7,830 bases of DNA, from assembly GCA_050330975.1 (NCBI GenBank), contig JBHJHK010000446.1, positions 1 to 7,830 on the forward strand, read 5' to 3'. The DNA is from JBHJHK01 sp050330975. Lineage in GTDB: Bacteria > Pseudomonadota > Gammaproteobacteria > Competibacterales > Competibacteraceae. Every line of letters begins with the position of its first letter. The first letter of the stretch is position 1. The notes under the pieces are model-generated. The model saw nothing but the letters and a program-made list of their open reading frames with translations, was not told the origin of the DNA and ran no database searches. Below are positions 6,051-7,830 of the stretch, piece by piece. Position numbers and translations under genes: made by a program.

Positions 6051-7231
6051 TGAAAAACCAAGGCCACGGTGGTCGACGGCACCGAGGGTGGCAGCGGTGG
6101 GTCCTGGCCCTGGTGCTCGGTGGGGTTGTGTTGCCGGGGTGTGCCGAGCTGCGCATCGCCGTCATCGGACCTTTCTCGGGGTTGGCGGCCTCCGAGGGTA
6201 ACGAGATGTTGTTGGGGGCGCGCGCGGCGGTGGCCCGCATCAATCGCAACGGAGGGGTGCTAGAGCAGCCCTTGGCGTTGCTGGCCTTTGACGATCAGTG
6301 TCGCAACCGTCCGGCGGTGGAGGCGGCGAGCCAGGCGGCCAATAGCGGCGTGATCCTCGTGGTGGGGCACCTTTGCTCCGACCAGTCCATCATCGCCTCC
6401 GACCTCTACGACGAAGAGGGCATACTGCAGATCTCCCCCTCCTCCACCAGCGTGGCATTCACCGAGCGGGGCCTGGACAACGTCTTTCGGGTAGTACCCC
6501 GGGACGATGCCCAGGCCAGACTGGCGGGGCGGTACATCGTCGAACGCCACCCCGGCGCCAGGGTGGGTCTCATCCACAATTCCACCGGCTATGGGCGCGG
6601 TTTGGAGGCGGCCTTGAACGAGGCCCTGGTGGATCTGGGTCAGCCGCCGATCTGGCGCGATGCCCTTTCCCAGCGGAGTATCGACGTCTCTGGGCTGGTG
6701 GATGGCATCGTCCAACAGCAGATCGAACTGCTCTACCTGGGGGTCTCGTTGGAGCAGGGGATTGCCGTCGTCAAGGCCTTGCGGGCCCGGGGATTGAGCT
6801 TGACCATCATAGGGGGGGATGCCCTGGTGAGCGATCGGTTCTGGCGGGATGTGGGGGAGGGAGCTGAGGGCGTCATGGCCACCTTTCCCCCCGATCCCAC
6901 AGAGCTCTATCCCGCCGCTCAGGCCCTCGCCCGGGAGCTGCGGGAGGCGGGCCAAGACCCCGTCGGCTACACCCTCTACGCCTATGCCGTGGTGGAAATT
7001 TTCCAACGGGCCGTGGAACGGTTGGGCTATGTCGACTTTGAGGATTTCAAGACGGTGCTGCGTCGAGAGCCTTTTGACACCGTCATCGGTCCCGTGGCCT
7101 TCGATGCGAAGGGGGATCGCGTGGAGGCGGGTTACGGCGGGTTTGTGATGTATCGGATGAATCGCGAATCCGGGAGTATGGAGATCGTGTATCCCGCCCC
7201 CGACGGCCAGACCCATGAACCCCAGGGGTGA
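6047..7231 (+). CDS. LivJ/LivK-like branched-chain amino acid-binding lipoprotein
   Basis: The product has 394 residues. An Arg-rich N-terminus and hydrophobic helix end in the lipobox VLPGC (C32). The mature part follows LivJ closely: IAVIGPFSG (37-45), LLAFDDQC (78-85), VVGHLCSDQSIIASDLYDEEGILQISP (105-131), TERGLDNVFRVVPRDDAQ (139-156), GYGRGLEAAL (181-190) and FDTVIGPVAFDAKGD (343-357). C85 and C110 match the disulphide pair of LivJ. S111 and T134 match residues that hold the amino acid backbone; D258 sits where LivJ has the Glu that binds the amino group. The position of LivJ Tyr202 is hydrophobic (about V233). It therefore probably binds an amino acid or amide, though the side-chain pocket differs. 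It overlaps the previous gene by ATGA, with a second ATG at 6050, so the two related lipoproteins are translationally coupled. They look like an ancient tandem duplication in which this copy kept the ligand site. Confidence 0.88.
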   Translation: MMKNQGHGGRRHRGWQRWVLALVLGGVVLPGCAELRIAVIGPFSGLAASEGNEMLLGARAAVARINRNGGVLEQPLALLAFDDQCRNRPAVEAASQAANSGVILVVGHLCSDQSIIASDLYDEEGILQISPSSTSVAFTERGLDNVFRVVPRDDAQARLAGRYIVERHPGARVGLIHNSTGYGRGLEAALNEALVDLGQPPIWRDALSQRSIDVSGLVDGIVQQQIELLYLGVSLEQGIAVVKALRARGLSLTIIGGDALVSDRFWRDVGEGAEGVMATFPPDPTELYPAAQALARELREAGQDPVGYTLYAYAVVEIFQRAVERLGYVDFEDFKTVLRREPFDTVIGPVAFDAKGDRVEAGYGGFVMYRMNRESGSMEIVYPAPDGQTHEPQG

Positions 7232-7830
7232 TCACGGGTATGGATGGGCCGTCGGACGTTGCCCGTGGGGGTGTGGAGGTGGATTTTCCAAGGGTGGATG
7301 GCGCCTTGTCTGGGTGTGGTGGGTGAGTGGTCTATTGGCGTTCCCGGTGAGTGCCCAGCTCTACGATCGCGACTACGTCGCCATCACGACCACAGGTTTT
7401 CCCTATGCCTACATCAATACCTTTGTCAACCGCTTTGGCGATAATCCTCGTTACCGCCGCTACAAATACCCGGCGGTGGACTTTGTCACCTACGACTCGA
7501 TTTTCTACCGTTTTTGTGAGGGGATTGGCCTCGATCTCACCGATATATTGGTGGTATTGGGGCAAGTGGAAAACGAACAGTTGGAGCGCTGTCGTCGTCG
7601 CCAGGTGAGCACCCTTGAGATTCCCTTTGGCTACACAGCACTGGTCCTAGCGGTCTCCCTCGAGGCGGAGCAGTTCGAGCTCGCCCTTGAGGATCTCTAC
7701 CTGGCCTTGGTGCAGCTGGTCGCCAATCCGCAAAATCCCCAACAACTCGTGAGAAATCCCTATCTCCGTTGGCAGGAGATCAACGACCGTAACACAGACC
7801 AACCCAACCGCTTCCACGCTCCCAGCCGCG
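7215..7830 (+). CDS. PstS-like periplasmic substrate-binding protein (partial, 3' end outside window)
   Basis: The first 205 residues are visible; the gene runs off the right edge. A Gly/Trp-rich start is followed by a hydrophobic segment (31-44) ending VSA-Q, a signal peptidase I site after A47. The mature part shows YDSIFYRFCEGIGLDLTDILV (93-113), then C126, LEIPFGYTALVLAV (134-147), FELALEDLYLALVQLV (154-169) and LVRNPYLRWQEIN (178-190). These line up with the PstS pattern of FCxGVG...PDI, EI.IGYD, the LT..DIYLA segment and NP...W.EIN. C101 and C126 may form a disulphide. The PstS phosphate loops are not kept: the GSSTV-type loop is TTTGFPYAY (58-66), the GTGGG-type loop is YDSIF and the ASR segment after PDI is VVLGQ. 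So phosphate is unlikely to be the ligand. I used ATG 7215, which overlaps the previous gene by 17 bases; its ribosome site is weak. Confidence 0.75.
   Translation, partial: MNPRGDHGYGWAVGRCPWGCGGGFSKGGWRLVWVWWVSGLLAFPVSAQLYDRDYVAITTTGFPYAYINTFVNRFGDNPRYRRYKYPAVDFVTYDSIFYRFCEGIGLDLTDILVVLGQVENEQLERCRRRQVSTLEIPFGYTALVLAVSLEAEQFELALEDLYLALVQLVANPQNPQQLVRNPYLRWQEINDRNTDQPNRFHAPSR

Noticed and set aside
6260..7216. Minus-strand open frame (318 codons) opposite the second LivJ-like gene
   Set aside because: Same antisense pattern; sense frame closely follows LivJ.

Overview
The window is GC-rich DNA with many G and C homopolymer runs. It looks like a Gram-negative (diderm) bacterium, because it encodes lipoprotein and Sec-type periplasmic solute-binding proteins plus a YcjF-like DUF697 membrane protein. 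A proteobacterium is the best guess, but nothing here fixes the genus. There are no rRNA, tRNA, CRISPR, transposase or phage signals.

Layout. Positions 1-498 hold no convincing gene: an AT-rich island (about 100-155), a 12-bp palindrome and a hairpin. A small membrane protein resembling DUF4405 (499-840, minus strand) is divergent from everything else and shares a 173-bp control region with the plus-strand cluster. The plus strand then carries, in order: a large TAXI-type solute-receptor-like protein with an added multi-helix membrane N-terminus (1014-3047); a DUF697 membrane protein whose 5' end is unclear and may be frameshifted (about 3105/3140-3670); a prohibitin-type SPFH/Band 7 protein (3756-4709); a divergent LivJ-like lipoprotein (4713-6050); a more canonical LivJ-like lipoprotein (6047-7231, ATGA overlap with the previous gene); and a PstS-like periplasmic protein that runs off the right edge (7215 onward).

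How the genes fit together. From 3756 onward the genes are 3 bp apart or overlapping, so they are almost certainly one transcript. TAXI and DUF697 lie just upstream in the same direction. The striking point is that four solute-binding-type proteins from three unrelated transporter classes (TRAP-TAXI, branched-chain amino acid ABC, phosphate ABC) sit together with a membrane scaffold protein, and no permease or ATPase is visible. Several have lost the residues that bind the classical ligands, while one LivJ-like protein keeps most of them. My inference is that this is an envelope-associated sensing or assembly module built from repurposed binding proteins around an SPFH scaffold, rather than an importer. 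This is a hypothesis; transporter genes could lie beyond the right edge.
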